A DNA stretch of 64,000 nt, taken from NCBI RefSeq assembly GCF_008933165.1, contig NZ_WBVQ01000001.1, forward strand, positions 992,001 through 1,056,000, written 5' to 3'. Below, piece after piece: positions 1 to 9,125 of this stretch. Source of the DNA: Phaeocystidibacter marisrubri. Lineage in GTDB: Bacteria; Bacteroidota; Bacteroidia; Flavobacteriales; Schleiferiaceae. The notes beneath the pieces were generated by a model that was given only the letters and a program-made list of their open reading frames with translations, did not search any database and had not been told where the DNA came from. The position numbers and the translations under genes are program-made. Every line of letters begins with the position of its first letter. The stretch's first letter is position 1.

Positions 1-106
1 ATAGGAAATCCCAAATGAATCCCAAGATAAAAATGAGAATCAAGGCCCCTATGAACCAAAAGGTTTTAGGATGGATATAATAGGATCGAATTCGGATTTT
101 TCTCAT
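1..106 (-). CDS. DUF58-family protein, N-terminal fragment (runs off the window)
   Basis: An ATG at 106 overlaps the moxR stop as ATGA and opens a frame that stays open to the window edge. The visible 35 residues start with a basic stretch followed by a hydrophobic segment (WFIGALILIFILGFIW), as in DUF58 proteins, which carry N-terminal membrane helices. DUF58 is the usual partner directly downstream of MoxR. The identity rests on position and topology, since the conserved domain lies outside the window. Confidence 0.6.
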   Translation of the reverse strand, partial: MRKIRIRSYYIHPKTFWFIGALILIFILGFIWDFL

Positions 107-1197
107 CGAGGAGTTTCAGTCTTTTCAATGATATCTCTTAGCACATCTTCTAGTGTAACTCCTTCCATTTCGCGTTCTGGTGTGAGTGCCAAACGGTGGT
201 TGAGAACAGGGTAGAGGACGAATTGAATGTCGTCTGGTGAAACGAAATCTCTGCCGTTGATAGCAGCAACCGCTTTGGCCGTTTTCATAATAGCAAGCGA
301 AGCCCTCGGACTCGCACCCAGGTATAAATCAGGATGGTTGCGCGTAAGTTGAATAATCTGAGCAATGTACTTTCTCAGGCTAGGTTCCACGTTTACGTTT
401 TCCACTAATTCGCGATATTCCTCAATATCCTTATTGGAAAGGACGGCATTGATGGAAGATAGATCATGCGAACTCACGCTACCTGAGAAGCGGTCCAACA
501 TCTGAATTTCCTCAAGTTCACTTGGGTAATCGAGCAGAATACGGAAAAGGAAGCGGTCCATTTGCGCTTCGGGTAACTTGTAAGTTCCCTCTTGTTCCAA
601 TGGGTTCTGAGTGGCTAATACCATGAATGGTGTTTTCATGGGGTAGGTAGTCCCATCTACTGTAACCTGCGTTTCTTCCATCACCTCAAATAGCGCAGAT
701 TGTGTCTTCGCAGGAGCGCGGTTGATCTCATCAATCAATACAAACTGTGAGAAAATAGGGCCTTTCTTGAACTTGAATTCAGCCTCTTTCATCATGTACA
801 CATTGGTACCAATCACATCGGTTGGCATCAAATCAGGTGTAAATTGAATACGCGAAAAATCCAAACTTGTCACTTTGGCAAGAAGCTTAGAGGTTAGCGT
901 TTTTGCAATCCCTGGTACACCTTCTACGAGTGCATGACCTTCACTCAACATGGCGATGAAGAGCAAATCGATGAATTTATCTTGGCCAATCACCAACTTG
1001 TGAATTTCAGCTCTCGCCTCATTCAGCTTTTTGTTCATGCCCGTCAACTTGTTCTCGTGAGCACTATAGGAAGTTGTAGGTACTTCCGTAAGTGGCGAAG
1101 ACATTGATTCCGCAGAACCCCCAGTGGGATTTGGCGTTACAGCATCATCTTTTGGAGTTTCCGCTCCTGATGGTTGGATATTCTCATTTTCAGACAT
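103..1197 (-). CDS. MoxR-family AAA+ ATPase
   Basis: 364 aa. After a low-complexity, Pro/Ser-rich tail of about 50 residues comes the MoxR AAA+ core: Walker A GVPGIAKT (93-100), Walker B LIDE (154-157) followed by INRAPAKTQSALFEVMEE, and the LATQNPLEQEG sensor region near 197. MoxR ATPases act as chaperones that work with DUF58/VWA proteins in the cytoplasm. The start overlaps the end of the DUF4350 gene by 8 bp, and its own stop overlaps the DUF58 start, so the genes are translationally coupled. The role in this organism is inferred only from the family. Confidence 0.93.
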   Translation of the reverse strand: MSENENIQPSGAETPKDDAVTPNPTGGSAESMSSPLTEVPTTSYSAHENKLTGMNKKLNEARAEIHKLVIGQDKFIDLLFIAMLSEGHALVEGVPGIAKTLTSKLLAKVTSLDFSRIQFTPDLMPTDVIGTNVYMMKEAEFKFKKGPIFSQFVLIDEINRAPAKTQSALFEVMEETQVTVDGTTYPMKTPFMVLATQNPLEQEGTYKLPEAQMDRFLFRILLDYPSELEEIQMLDRFSGSVSSHDLSSINAVLSNKDIEEYRELVENVNVEPSLRKYIAQIIQLTRNHPDLYLGASPRASLAIMKTAKAVAAINGRDFVSPDDIQFVLYPVLNHRLALTPEREMEGVTLEDVLRDIIEKTETPR

Positions 1198-2524
1198 GAC
1201 TGTAGATGTATCTTGTTATTGAATAAATTTTTGACAGATCTTCGGTTGTTACCTCATGAGTCATCGTCTCACACTTGTGGTGGAGATAGAACAAGGTTTC
1301 AATCCGATCGGCTTGATTGGGAAGCATTCCAATGAGATGGGATTTAAATTCCGCATCCATACTTCCATTGTTTCTAAATCTTCGCTTGGCCCAAATGCGG
1401 AACTGACGGTACATCTCTAGTCCGAGTTCCCCATGTTTGTTTGCCCCTGCAGTTTTGAATTTCAAGGTTCCCAAACTCTTGGCAAATTCCAAACTTTGAT
1501 TGGTTCTTCCCTTAATAACAGGCACAATGCGCTCTTTTCGCTGTGTTCGGAAGAGAATAAAGAGCAACAGAGATACCAATAACAGATACCAAGCCCACCG
1601 AAGAGTAGGGAATGACAGTATGAAATGCAAAGGCGATTGACCCAGTGTTGAGTTGTTCTGATTGTCTGACTCAAATGATGGATAGTAAACGTCGGTTACT
1701 AACATCTCCACTGGCCAAGATTGCACATATTGAGAAGCAAACTCAAAGTTCTCTGTATTGGATAATGCATAATTGGTAAAAATGGCCGGAATCAATGCAA
1801 TGTGAATCCGTCCCTTTTCACGGGGGATATCAAAAGATGTAACACTGGAAGTTTGTCCCTTCACATGAGAAGTGACAATGGCAGTTGGAAACAGGGTATC
1901 TAGCACGCTCTTGTGAATGTACCCCTCATGCCATTCTTCTCGTCGGATGGTATCATTGCGAACCGCATAGCTGAATGTAGCCGAAACATCTGTGTCAACC
2001 AGTTGTAGAGTCACATTGTCTGATGGAATTCTATGGTTGTACAACCGCTGAGCTATTGCATTCACTTGATTGAGAAGTCTTGAGCTATCCAAGGAAGTGG
2101 GATAGTATAGATTCTCACGTGTCAGTAGGGTAGTGTCTCCGTACAATATGAATCTCCAGAGCAGGATGTCATTTAATCCGTTTGAGAGATTTGCATAATG
2201 TGCTCCAGCGCGAACCAGACTATCCAAATCCTTCATGTGCTCATAAGAAGGGTACGGATAATCGTCGTGATAATAAACCAACGTCCCACCAATGTTTGAG
2301 CTGTCAATAGGCCATTCAGCAACCGGGGAACTCTCACTCACAGTAGTGTCGCTACGGCGCTCTACCAGTTTTTGGAACAAGTCATTGGAATAAGGCTGCT
2401 TGTCCATATAGCCTGGATAACTCCAACTGTGCTCCAAGCTCGTGTAGAAGGAATACAACATCGCCCCTGTGGCGATAATGATGATTGCGACGATGGATAC
2501 TACGATTACCGATGATTTCTTCAT
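1190..2524 (-). CDS. DUF4350-like membrane protein of the MoxR locus
   Basis: 444 aa from the ATG at 2524 (MKKSSVIVV), which overlaps the upstream stop as ATGA; a 24-residue upstream extension has no signal-like character and is not favoured. One N-terminal membrane helix (about 5-25) precedes a long periplasmic region. A second helix near residue 310 (WAWYLLLVSLLLFILFR) and a basic cytoplasmic tail follow. Length, topology and position between DUF4129 and MoxR match the DUF4350 member of this Bacteroidota locus. No catalytic motif is visible. Confidence 0.75.
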   Translation of the reverse strand: MKKSSVIVVSIVAIIIIATGAMLYSFYTSLEHSWSYPGYMDKQPYSNDLFQKLVERRSDTTVSESSPVAEWPIDSSNIGGTLVYYHDDYPYPSYEHMKDLDSLVRAGAHYANLSNGLNDILLWRFILYGDTTLLTRENLYYPTSLDSSRLLNQVNAIAQRLYNHRIPSDNVTLQLVDTDVSATFSYAVRNDTIRREEWHEGYIHKSVLDTLFPTAIVTSHVKGQTSSVTSFDIPREKGRIHIALIPAIFTNYALSNTENFEFASQYVQSWPVEMLVTDVYYPSFESDNQNNSTLGQSPLHFILSFPTLRWAWYLLLVSLLLFILFRTQRKERIVPVIKGRTNQSLEFAKSLGTLKFKTAGANKHGELGLEMYRQFRIWAKRRFRNNGSMDAEFKSHLIGMLPNQADRIETLFYLHHKCETMTHEVTTEDLSKIYSITRYIYSHV

Positions 2525-3195
2525 GATTTCAAACGGTTTACGCGGTTGAACCAAATGTCGAAATTGGCTGCATTGATTTCCTTGTATCCATACCAAACAC
2601 GGTCGAATACTACTACAATGTCGAAGTACTGACGGCGTACCTCTGCATCACTGATCTCGTACAAATACTGTCCGTTGGTTTTATAGGGAACCCAAGAGAT
2701 ATGCTTGGCTTCGTGCAATGCACGCAAAAGCTCTAGGAAGTGAAGATGTACCAATAAACGGTAGTCTTCTGATCGCTCTGCATTTCGGATTAAATCATCC
2801 AGACTTACATTCAGCAAGTCTTTTTCGGCGTGTTCTACTGAGGTTGCCGCTTGTAACTCTTTCGTCGCAAGGTTTTTACCGGAGTTTTGATATCTCCAAA
2901 TGAGGTATCCGATGATGCCAAACACCAAGACAATAATCAGAAGGGTCGTAAATAAGCCGCTAGACTCATCTTCGCCTTGAGTTAGAGTTTGACTCTCAAA
3001 ATCCTCTTCCTTCAATTCATCAATGGGGTGGAATTGAGCTCTACCTACCGTGGTGTCTTCAGGCAGATCAGAAATTTCTTTGCTGTAATCGTACTCTTCC
3101 AGTTGTTGGGCATAGAACGAGCTGTCTAAACCCGTATTACTGGAGAATAGCTGAAAAGAGAGAAGTAGAAAAAGTAAAAAGCTAGATCGTTTCAT
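2521..3195 (-). CDS. DUF4129-like membrane protein
   Basis: 224 aa from the ATG at 3195 (MKRSSFLLFL); a TTG one codon upstream is less likely. There is an N-terminal signal or anchor, an acidic periplasmic stretch, a membrane helix at about 84-103 (GLFTTLLIIVLVFGIIGYLIW), and a cytoplasmic C-terminal domain with the helix-rich YKTNGQYLYEI pattern typical of DUF4129. The start lies 14 bp inside the SpoIIM gene and the stop overlaps the DUF4350 start, so it is part of the same coupled operon. Its molecular function is unknown. Confidence 0.75.
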   Translation of the reverse strand: MKRSSFLLFLLLSFQLFSSNTGLDSSFYAQQLEEYDYSKEISDLPEDTTVGRAQFHPIDELKEEDFESQTLTQGEDESSGLFTTLLIIVLVFGIIGYLIWRYQNSGKNLATKELQAATSVEHAEKDLLNVSLDDLIRNAERSEDYRLLVHLHFLELLRALHEAKHISWVPYKTNGQYLYEISDAEVRRQYFDIVVVFDRVWYGYKEINAANFDIWFNRVNRLKS

Positions 3196-5086
3196 CAATG
3201 CCGTATCGCTTTTTACGTGGTTGAATATTCGAGATCTGACTTCTCAGTTCATCGGCTCTTCTCGATTCTAAAACCGTGTTGGCAATCAGGGCGTATCCAA
3301 TTTGGGCTAATGCAAACAGTACGCTAATGGTCACAAAGGAAATGAAGAATCGAATGGCTGACGTAATGGTTGGATCTCCAACGTTATCGATGCTAATAAA
3401 GGTGTTCATGAAGTAGATCAGTACTCCTAGAAGCGAACCTTGAACAAGTACAGCAAGCAGGAGTGAGGCGAGGGCTACAGACCCTACCCAAACTATTGAC
3501 ATGCTGAAGTTTGAGAAGTATAACTTAAACGACTTAAAGAAGGCATTGAAGTAGGTGATGTTGTCTTTTATTGATACTTGGAATGCGACGCCAGCTACCG
3601 GAAGGAGGAGAACGTATTGCAAGATTAAAAAGGCTGGTGCGAGAGTGTATCCCGAAAGAACGATGGTGAGTAGAATAAAGTGACTGACCGCCTTTTTTGC
3701 CAGTTGTGCCAAGGGAATATCATTGAATCTCGCTACCACAATACTTTGAATCAATGCAAGTGGAGCAGAGAGAAGTAGTCCGAAGTAGATGGGACTCGTG
3801 TTGAAGTCGGAAAGGGCTTGAAGTTGAAGGAAGTTATTCAAACCAACTGCTGCGGCTGAGGCAAAATCAAATGCGATCAAACCCCTAGTACCTGTTTCTT
3901 GCCAATCGATATGATGAACGAGCCATTCACTTTGCCAGAATAACCCAGCGGTGATAAGCGTGATGATCGTGAACATGGCAGGAGCGAAAGAAACAAAGAA
4001 GCGCTGCGTTTTTATCACCGCATTTTGAATCACTTCTCCAATGTTCAATATTCCGGTTTCTTTTAATTGATAAGAGATAGAGGCCGCATCTTCATCTGGG
4101 CCACGTTCTAAGCGACCATGAATTTTACCATAGCGATAGGGCATGTAGATGAAGTAACCGAAAATAATCGCAGCATTGGCGAGAATGAATGTGAAGCGAA
4201 TCCACTGAGCCATGTCGTCGTGACGAGTGATGTACGATTCCACGAAGGCCGCGAAGATGATAAAAGGCATGATAGCCAAGGCAATCTTCATCCCTCGGTA
4301 GAATTGCAATCGGAGAGACAATAAACGCGAATAGTTGCCAGGAAACAAGTAACCTGAACCCAGCATCAACCCCGCACCGCCGCCAATAATGATGCACGAA
4401 ATCTCAACCGTACCGTGTTGCCAAATGGTTAGGAAACTCTCCCAAAGTAGACCTCTTTGATAGAAGAAATACTGGAAGACACCCAACATAACGCCGTTGC
4501 TGATCAAGGCTCCGATGGTGCCTAGACCAAAGAATATCCCAAGTAGAAAAGCGAAAGTCATTACCCTGAGGTTGTTCATGGCAATGCGTTTAAACATCGA
4601 CCAAGAATCTGCCGACTTATATACGGCCATAGGATCCCCTTTCTCGATGTTCTGCTCGGTCATGTTCACATACCCTTCCGAGAGTATATCATTGGCAAAG
4701 GAAGCATCTTGAGATAAAGAGAATGCGCCAATGATCATGGCGACACAGAAGATAATAAAGGAGAGTAGGAATGCCTTTCTACCGTGATATAGGATAGAAG
4801 GGATGTCCTTTATCCAAAAGCGCTTTACGGAATTGTCTTCGTCAGTTTCGCTGTACCGAAATACTACCCGATACACATCAGACACCAATGAATTGAGATA
4901 GACGCGAACCGATCTTTTGGAGTAAAACGTCTGGGCATAGCTCAAATCATCGGTCAGTCGCATGTACTTCTCGCCAATATCTGAATTGGAATCGGAAGTA
5001 AAGCGACCACGTTTGAGAGTGCGAAGCGATTTTTCAATGGGCGCCCATGTGCGAGCGTTATCCTTTATAAACTGACTTTCTTTCAT
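3182..5086 (-). CDS. SpoIIM-family membrane protein fused to a second multi-helix membrane domain
   Basis: 634 aa, about twice the usual size of a Bacteroidota SpoIIM protein. The first half (about 1-330) has the SpoIIM layout: a soluble N-terminus, then helices including FLLSFIIFCVAMIIGAF and NNLRVMTFAFLLGIFFGLGT. The second half (about 365-600) is another membrane domain with at least six helices, resembling what is often a separate integral membrane protein in related loci. First gene of the minus operon, with an 81-bp divergent gap to the RDD gene. The fusion is an inference from length and topology. Confidence 0.75.
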   Translation of the reverse strand: MKESQFIKDNARTWAPIEKSLRTLKRGRFTSDSNSDIGEKYMRLTDDLSYAQTFYSKRSVRVYLNSLVSDVYRVVFRYSETDEDNSVKRFWIKDIPSILYHGRKAFLLSFIIFCVAMIIGAFSLSQDASFANDILSEGYVNMTEQNIEKGDPMAVYKSADSWSMFKRIAMNNLRVMTFAFLLGIFFGLGTIGALISNGVMLGVFQYFFYQRGLLWESFLTIWQHGTVEISCIIIGGGAGLMLGSGYLFPGNYSRLLSLRLQFYRGMKIALAIMPFIIFAAFVESYITRHDDMAQWIRFTFILANAAIIFGYFIYMPYRYGKIHGRLERGPDEDAASISYQLKETGILNIGEVIQNAVIKTQRFFVSFAPAMFTIITLITAGLFWQSEWLVHHIDWQETGTRGLIAFDFASAAAVGLNNFLQLQALSDFNTSPIYFGLLLSAPLALIQSIVVARFNDIPLAQLAKKAVSHFILLTIVLSGYTLAPAFLILQYVLLLPVAGVAFQVSIKDNITYFNAFFKSFKLYFSNFSMSIVWVGSVALASLLLAVLVQGSLLGVLIYFMNTFISIDNVGDPTITSAIRFFISFVTISVLFALAQIGYALIANTVLESRRADELRSQISNIQPRKKRYGIDETI

Positions 5087-5167
5087 GAGAGGAGAGCTAA
5101 AATAGAAATAAGATCTAATCTTCTTCTAGATTTTTAAAGAGTCTTTTTTTCATACTTTCACGAACGC

Positions 5168-5905
5168 ATGAAAACGGTAGATATTCAAACGCCGCAAAAC
5201 GTGACCCTAGAGCTTCAATTGGCAAGCTTTGGAATGCGCCTAGCGGCTTTCGCTCTCGATCAAACCATCTTTTGGTTGACTATTGGACTTCTTTCATTAT
5301 TGGGCATGTGGTTCTTTCCCTATGCCTCAAATACGGTGGAAGAGATTTACATATGGTTGATTGTGATGCCATTTTACATCTTTTACTCGGCCATATTCGA
5401 ATTGGCATGGGCTGGGAGAACCCCCGGAAAGCGCATTCTGGGCATTCGTGCCATCCGTTTGGATGGTGGTAGAGTGAAACTAGATGAGGTTCTTTCGCGT
5501 TGGTTTATGCGCATTTTTGACATCCTCCTTACTTCTGGTGCGCTTGCCAGTGTTTTGATACTATCAGGTAAATACTCTCAGCGTTTGGGTGATGTATTGG
5601 GCGGAACCATTGTGGTTCGCGATCGAATGGAACGCAATGTGACACTGAAGCATATCCTCAATTTGGAGACTACAGAGAACTATGAACCGGTGTTCCCGAA
5701 TGCTCGCTTATTGTCAGAAGAAGAAGCGCTGTTAATCAAGCAAACGGTTCTGCGGGTAGAGAGAAATCCAACAAGTGGTCACGAACAGGCTGTAAAGGAA
5801 CTTGTCGCCAAGTTAGAAGAGGTGTTGGGTATTACGAAAGGAAAAGAAAAAAGCACCGACTTTTTACGGAAGGTGCTTAAAGATTATATCGTGATGACGC
5901 GATAA
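5168..5905 (+). CDS. RDD family membrane protein
   Basis: 245 aa. The RDD domain covers about residues 10-150, with hydrophobic helices (TIFWLTIGLLSLLGMWFF, IYIWLIVMPFYIFYSAIF) and the GRTPGKRILGIRAIRLDGG motif. A charged cytoplasmic tail of about 90 residues follows. It is divergent from the SpoIIM-DUF4129-DUF4350-MoxR-DUF58 operon, where RDD proteins commonly sit, so a joint envelope role is likely. RDD proteins have been linked to ion transport, but nothing here fixes a substrate. Confidence 0.88.
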   Translation: MKTVDIQTPQNVTLELQLASFGMRLAAFALDQTIFWLTIGLLSLLGMWFFPYASNTVEEIYIWLIVMPFYIFYSAIFELAWAGRTPGKRILGIRAIRLDGGRVKLDEVLSRWFMRIFDILLTSGALASVLILSGKYSQRLGDVLGGTIVVRDRMERNVTLKHILNLETTENYEPVFPNARLLSEEEALLIKQTVLRVERNPTSGHEQAVKELVAKLEEVLGITKGKEKSTDFLRKVLKDYIVMTR

Positions 5906-5906
5906 A

Positions 5907-6191
5907 CTAGAGGGACATTAACCCTTCTATGCCTTCAGCTTGCTTGTATCGGTCAATGACACTTTCCGGTGAAATCATCATTTCAACCGCAGTGATGCTG
6001 ACGAAATTCCCATTCTTACTCGTACGAGTGGTCACCTGAGATTCTTTTGTATCGAACAGGGCTTCAACCTGAGCTACCTTTTGGTTATCCGCAGGTACAA
6101 TGAATTTGTACATGTATAGCGTTGGCCATGTTTCCATTTCGTCGAGCTTCTGACGAAGGGATTCTAGTTTCTTATTTAAATCGTCCGACAT
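5907..6191 (-). CDS. DUF493 family protein (YbeD-like)
   Basis: 94 aa from the ATG at 6191 (MSDDLNKKLESL). A longer frame starting at 6305 would overlap the divergent DUF962 gene and adds an unconserved stretch. The protein shows the DUF493 ferredoxin-like pattern: YKFIVPADNQKVAQVEALF followed by TSKNGNFVSITAVEMMISPESVIDRYKQ, where the serine/glycine-rich strand and the VxxxY helix are typical. DUF493 proteins are small cytoplasmic proteins with a proposed regulatory, ligand-binding role. It converges on RDD with a 1-bp gap. Confidence 0.8.
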   Translation of the reverse strand: MSDDLNKKLESLRQKLDEMETWPTLYMYKFIVPADNQKVAQVEALFDTKESQVTTRTSKNGNFVSITAVEMMISPESVIDRYKQAEGIEGLMSL

Positions 6192-6257
6192 GATTCGGTT
6201 TTCTTTTGTGGATTGCAAATGTCCGAAGAATGCTCGAACTTCCCTAAAAACTGTATC

Positions 6258-6737
6258 ATGAGAAGTCTCGATTCTTGGTTTGACGAATACGGTGAAAGTC
6301 ACCAAAACCCGCTAAATAAGTTGATCCACTGGATTTGTGTCCCCAGTATCTTCTTTTCCATCTTCGCTTTGGTGGCCAGCATACCCAACGAATTACTGCT
6401 TCAATTGTTCCCTGAATCCTTGCATGGCATAGCCCATTGGGGAACCGTTCTTCTGTTTTTTGTCTTAGCCTTCTACTATGCTCACAGCATACCCATGGGA
6501 ATTGGAATGACGCTGTTCAGTGTGGTGTGTTATATCGGTTTGTACGGTTTGCAGCTTCTTCCGATGTCGGTTTGGAGTATGGCACTGATCATTTTTGCCG
6601 CTGCTTGGGTTGGACAATTCTATGGTCACAGTATAGAAGGGAAGAAACCGAGTTTCTTTAAAGACCTTCAGTTCTTGCTTATTGGTCCCGCGTGGTTGAT
6701 GGGCTTTTTGTTTAGAGCGATGGGGGTGAGGTATTAG
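6258..6737 (+). CDS. DUF962 / Mpo1-like membrane protein
   Basis: 159 aa from the ATG at 6258. It begins MRSLDSWFDEYGESHQNPLNKLIHWICVP, the DUF962 signature with the conserved H..N...H pattern, and has four to five hydrophobic helices. A second histidine cluster occurs in WVGQFYGHSIEGKKPS. The yeast homologue Mpo1 is an iron-dependent dioxygenase of 2-hydroxy fatty acids, and the histidines seen here match its proposed metal ligands. Whether the bacterial protein has this activity is inference. Divergent from DUF493 with a 66-bp gap. Confidence 0.85.
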   Translation: MRSLDSWFDEYGESHQNPLNKLIHWICVPSIFFSIFALVASIPNELLLQLFPESLHGIAHWGTVLLFFVLAFYYAHSIPMGIGMTLFSVVCYIGLYGLQLLPMSVWSMALIIFAAAWVGQFYGHSIEGKKPSFFKDLQFLLIGPAWLMGFLFRAMGVRY

Positions 6738-6747
6738 TTGATGATTG

Positions 6748-6827
6748 TTTGTGGTAGGCGAAAGGGAACACTACAAGGCGGGAGTGATTTATTCAGATAG
6801 GTGTTTGTGATTTGTTCTACCACAAAT
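6748..6827. repeat. 10-bp inverted repeat in the gap after the DUF962 gene
   Basis: TTTGTGGTAG (6748-6757) and its exact complement CTACCACAAA (6818-6827) face each other across 60 bp between the convergent DUF962 and Old Yellow Enzyme genes. No transposase or long U-run accompanies them. The function is unknown. Confidence 0.4.
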
Positions 6828-6946
6828 AGCCTGATGTATACCTGCTGTTTTGATTTACTACGAGCGTGTAAAATGAAATCAACCAATGCTTTTGATCATC
6901 CCTGTAGAATCAGACAGTAGCTCTCTTCAACGATTACGTCTATTAA

Positions 6947-8059
6947 TTAGTCTTTTGTTAGAAATGGATAGTCGGTGTAGCCTCTTGCAGTTCCACCGCC
7001 AAATAGTGTATGCGAATCGCTGATTTCGTTCATTTTAGCGTCTAATTTTACACGCTCTGGATAGTCTGGATTGGTTAGGAATTTTCGTCCGAAACCGATT
7101 ATATCAACCCAATTGTTTTGCAATAAGTGCTCACCCTGATCTGGCGTTTTGTTTCCTGTGGCGATGATGGTGTTGCTAAAAGTCTTTCTCAATTCGATTC
7201 TAAATTCATCTGGAATTTCTGGAGCATCATCCCAATCGGCCTCACTCAAATGAATGTAAACCACTCCGATCTTCTCAAGTGCCTTTGCGGTAAGCATAAT
7301 GGTATCCAGAATTTCGGGATCTGCCATATCCTTGAAACTGATGAATGGTGATAATCGAATTCCTACATTCCTACTTCCAACCTCATCCACAACGGCTTGT
7401 GTGATTTCAGTGAGCAAGCGAATTCGGTTCTCCATGCTGCCACCATATTTGTCCGTTCGCCGATTGGAATTACTGCGCAAGAATTGATCGATGAGGTAGC
7501 CATTAGCTCCATGAATTTCAACACCGTCAAATCCGGCTTTCATCGCATTTTTTGCACCTTGAGCAAATTCTTTAATAACGCGATCAATGTCCTTTTGCGT
7601 CATTTCACGCGGTTCTTCAACGGGTGTGAAAGTGGCATCACCATTAGGGGCTCCGTCAAAGACGTACACTTTGGTTTCCTTGGCGGTAATGGGAGAGGGA
7701 GCGATGGGTTGTAATCCGTTTACCTTAGAGGAACTCACTCGGCCAACATGCCATAGTTGCAAGAAGATTTCACTTCCTTTTGCATGTACTTCTTCTGTGG
7801 TCAATTTCCAGCCTTTTATTTGTTCTGGGGTATAGATACCGGGAGTTCTAGCATATCCTTTTCCTTGCAAAGAGACTTGCGTAGCTTCTGTAATGATAAG
7901 GCCTGCTGAAGCTCTTTGACCGTAATATGTTGCCATCAGTTTGTTGGGAACATCGCCTGGTTGGTCACTTCTTGAACGGGTCATTGGAGCCATTAGAAAA
8001 CGGTTCTTCAATGCTCTACCATTCATAGTATAGGGCTGAAATAGTCGTGTATGCTTCAT
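6947..8059 (-). CDS. Old Yellow Enzyme family alkene reductase (NemA-like)
   Basis: 370 aa, normal for the family. It is an FMN-dependent TIM barrel: NRFLMAPMTRSR near residue 20 (flavin-binding Thr), QLWHVGR near 101, and EIHGANGYLIDQFLRS with His183 and Asn186 as the substrate-binding pair. NRRTDKYGGSMENR follows. These enzymes reduce activated C=C bonds and nitro esters with NAD(P)H. It lies 76 bp downstream of the deacetylase-like gene on the same strand, and with the nitroreductase suggests a response to electrophiles or nitro compounds. The physiological substrate cannot be told. Confidence 0.92.
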   Translation of the reverse strand: MKHTRLFQPYTMNGRALKNRFLMAPMTRSRSDQPGDVPNKLMATYYGQRASAGLIITEATQVSLQGKGYARTPGIYTPEQIKGWKLTTEEVHAKGSEIFLQLWHVGRVSSSKVNGLQPIAPSPITAKETKVYVFDGAPNGDATFTPVEEPREMTQKDIDRVIKEFAQGAKNAMKAGFDGVEIHGANGYLIDQFLRSNSNRRTDKYGGSMENRIRLLTEITQAVVDEVGSRNVGIRLSPFISFKDMADPEILDTIMLTAKALEKIGVVYIHLSEADWDDAPEIPDEFRIELRKTFSNTIIATGNKTPDQGEHLLQNNWVDIIGFGRKFLTNPDYPERVKLDAKMNEISDSHTLFGGGTARGYTDYPFLTKD

Positions 8060-8135
8060 GGTGTGTGATTTCCATATTGGTTAAATCTTGGTGCAATACT
8101 CGGTTTTCGCCAAAGTGATGACCCCGATTTTTAGT

Positions 8136-9119
8136 TTACTGATTGAATTCTCTTTCTGAATGGTCGATCGGTGTATTCGGATCGTCTTTTATCAATTCGG
8201 CAATTTCATCTTTTCGCATAAACACTACACCTTCGTGTTGTTTCGCGTATTCGATAAATTGATCCACAACGTGTACAATACTCGGTGCTCCACCGATTCT
8301 ATCATGGAGGCTAACACTCATCATTCGTCGTTGTGAGGCACCTTCGGAATACAACTGGTCGAATTCAGCTTTCAATTGCGCTAAAAATTGATCGGGACTC
8401 CAGTTTTTTCCCTCTATGTTCACAATGTCATTATTGCGTAGAGTATAGGGAATAACCACAAATGGCTCACCTCGTACCATTCGTATAAACGGCTCATCCC
8501 GACTCAAATCATCAATGTGATATAGAAAGTTAAGATCTTGAAGAACTTTTAGTGTGTTTGGTCCTCTGCGTAACCAGTTGGCGTTATAGCCTCTACCTCG
8601 TTGTCCGGTAATTGCTTCAACGGTGTCAATTCCCTCTTTGATGAATTGGAGTTCATCTTCATAGCTCATATTCCACTGATCGCTCCAAGAGATGCCATGT
8701 GCAGCGATTTCATGTCCACCAGCAGCTATGGCATTGGCTACTTCGGGATATTTTATAGCTGCTTCACCAACAACGTGAGAGGTTACATGAATCCCATGTT
8801 TTTTCCAAAGATTCAACATTCTGTTAACACCCTCTTTGGCACCGTAACGGAACCAGCTATTAGCCGGCATATCTGGATTTCCGGCGGTTAAAGGGTTTCC
8901 CGAAAATGGACTTTCAGCACCTTCTGGTTGACCTCCTGTTTCAAATTGCATGGAAAAGGAAATAACTAGCTGGGCGCCATTTGGCCAGTGGCTATTTGTT
9001 CCATTCAATTCTGATGATGGATGGGGTGCCATTGCTGTATCCGACTTAGGTGTTTGACAGGAACTGAAGATGAAAACTAACGCAAGGAGCGTGTTAGGTA
9101 TGACTCTAGAACTTTTCAT
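8136..9119 (-). CDS. Polysaccharide deacetylase-family lipoprotein (PuuE-like)
   Basis: 327 aa with a lipoprotein signal (lipobox FSSC, Cys21), so it is probably anchored in the periplasm or outer membrane. The NodB-type fold is recognised by GGHEIAAHG (His136 and His141 as the metal-binding pair) and SVSLHDRIGG near the C-terminus. The usual N-terminal TFDDG aspartates are replaced by ISFSMQFETGG, as in the allantoinase-like PuuE branch rather than chitin deacetylases. It sits 6 bp downstream of the nitroreductase gene, so the two are co-transcribed. The substrate is unknown. Confidence 0.82.
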   Translation of the reverse strand: MKSSRVIPNTLLALVFIFSSCQTPKSDTAMAPHPSSELNGTNSHWPNGAQLVISFSMQFETGGQPEGAESPFSGNPLTAGNPDMPANSWFRYGAKEGVNRMLNLWKKHGIHVTSHVVGEAAIKYPEVANAIAAGGHEIAAHGISWSDQWNMSYEDELQFIKEGIDTVEAITGQRGRGYNANWLRRGPNTLKVLQDLNFLYHIDDLSRDEPFIRMVRGEPFVVIPYTLRNNDIVNIEGKNWSPDQFLAQLKAEFDQLYSEGASQRRMMSVSLHDRIGGAPSIVHVVDQFIEYAKQHEGVVFMRKDEIAELIKDDPNTPIDHSEREFNQ

Positions 9120-9125
9120 GACCGA

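Noticed and set aside
4118-4712. Several frames of 68-90 codons on both strands inside the SpoIIM gene.
   Set aside because: They are shadows of the long membrane protein gene, with basic or random composition.
5851-5878. Inverted repeat AAGCACC / GGTGCTT as a terminator of the RDD gene.
   Set aside because: It lies inside the coding sequence, 25 bp before the stop, with a 14-nt loop and no U-run after the stem.
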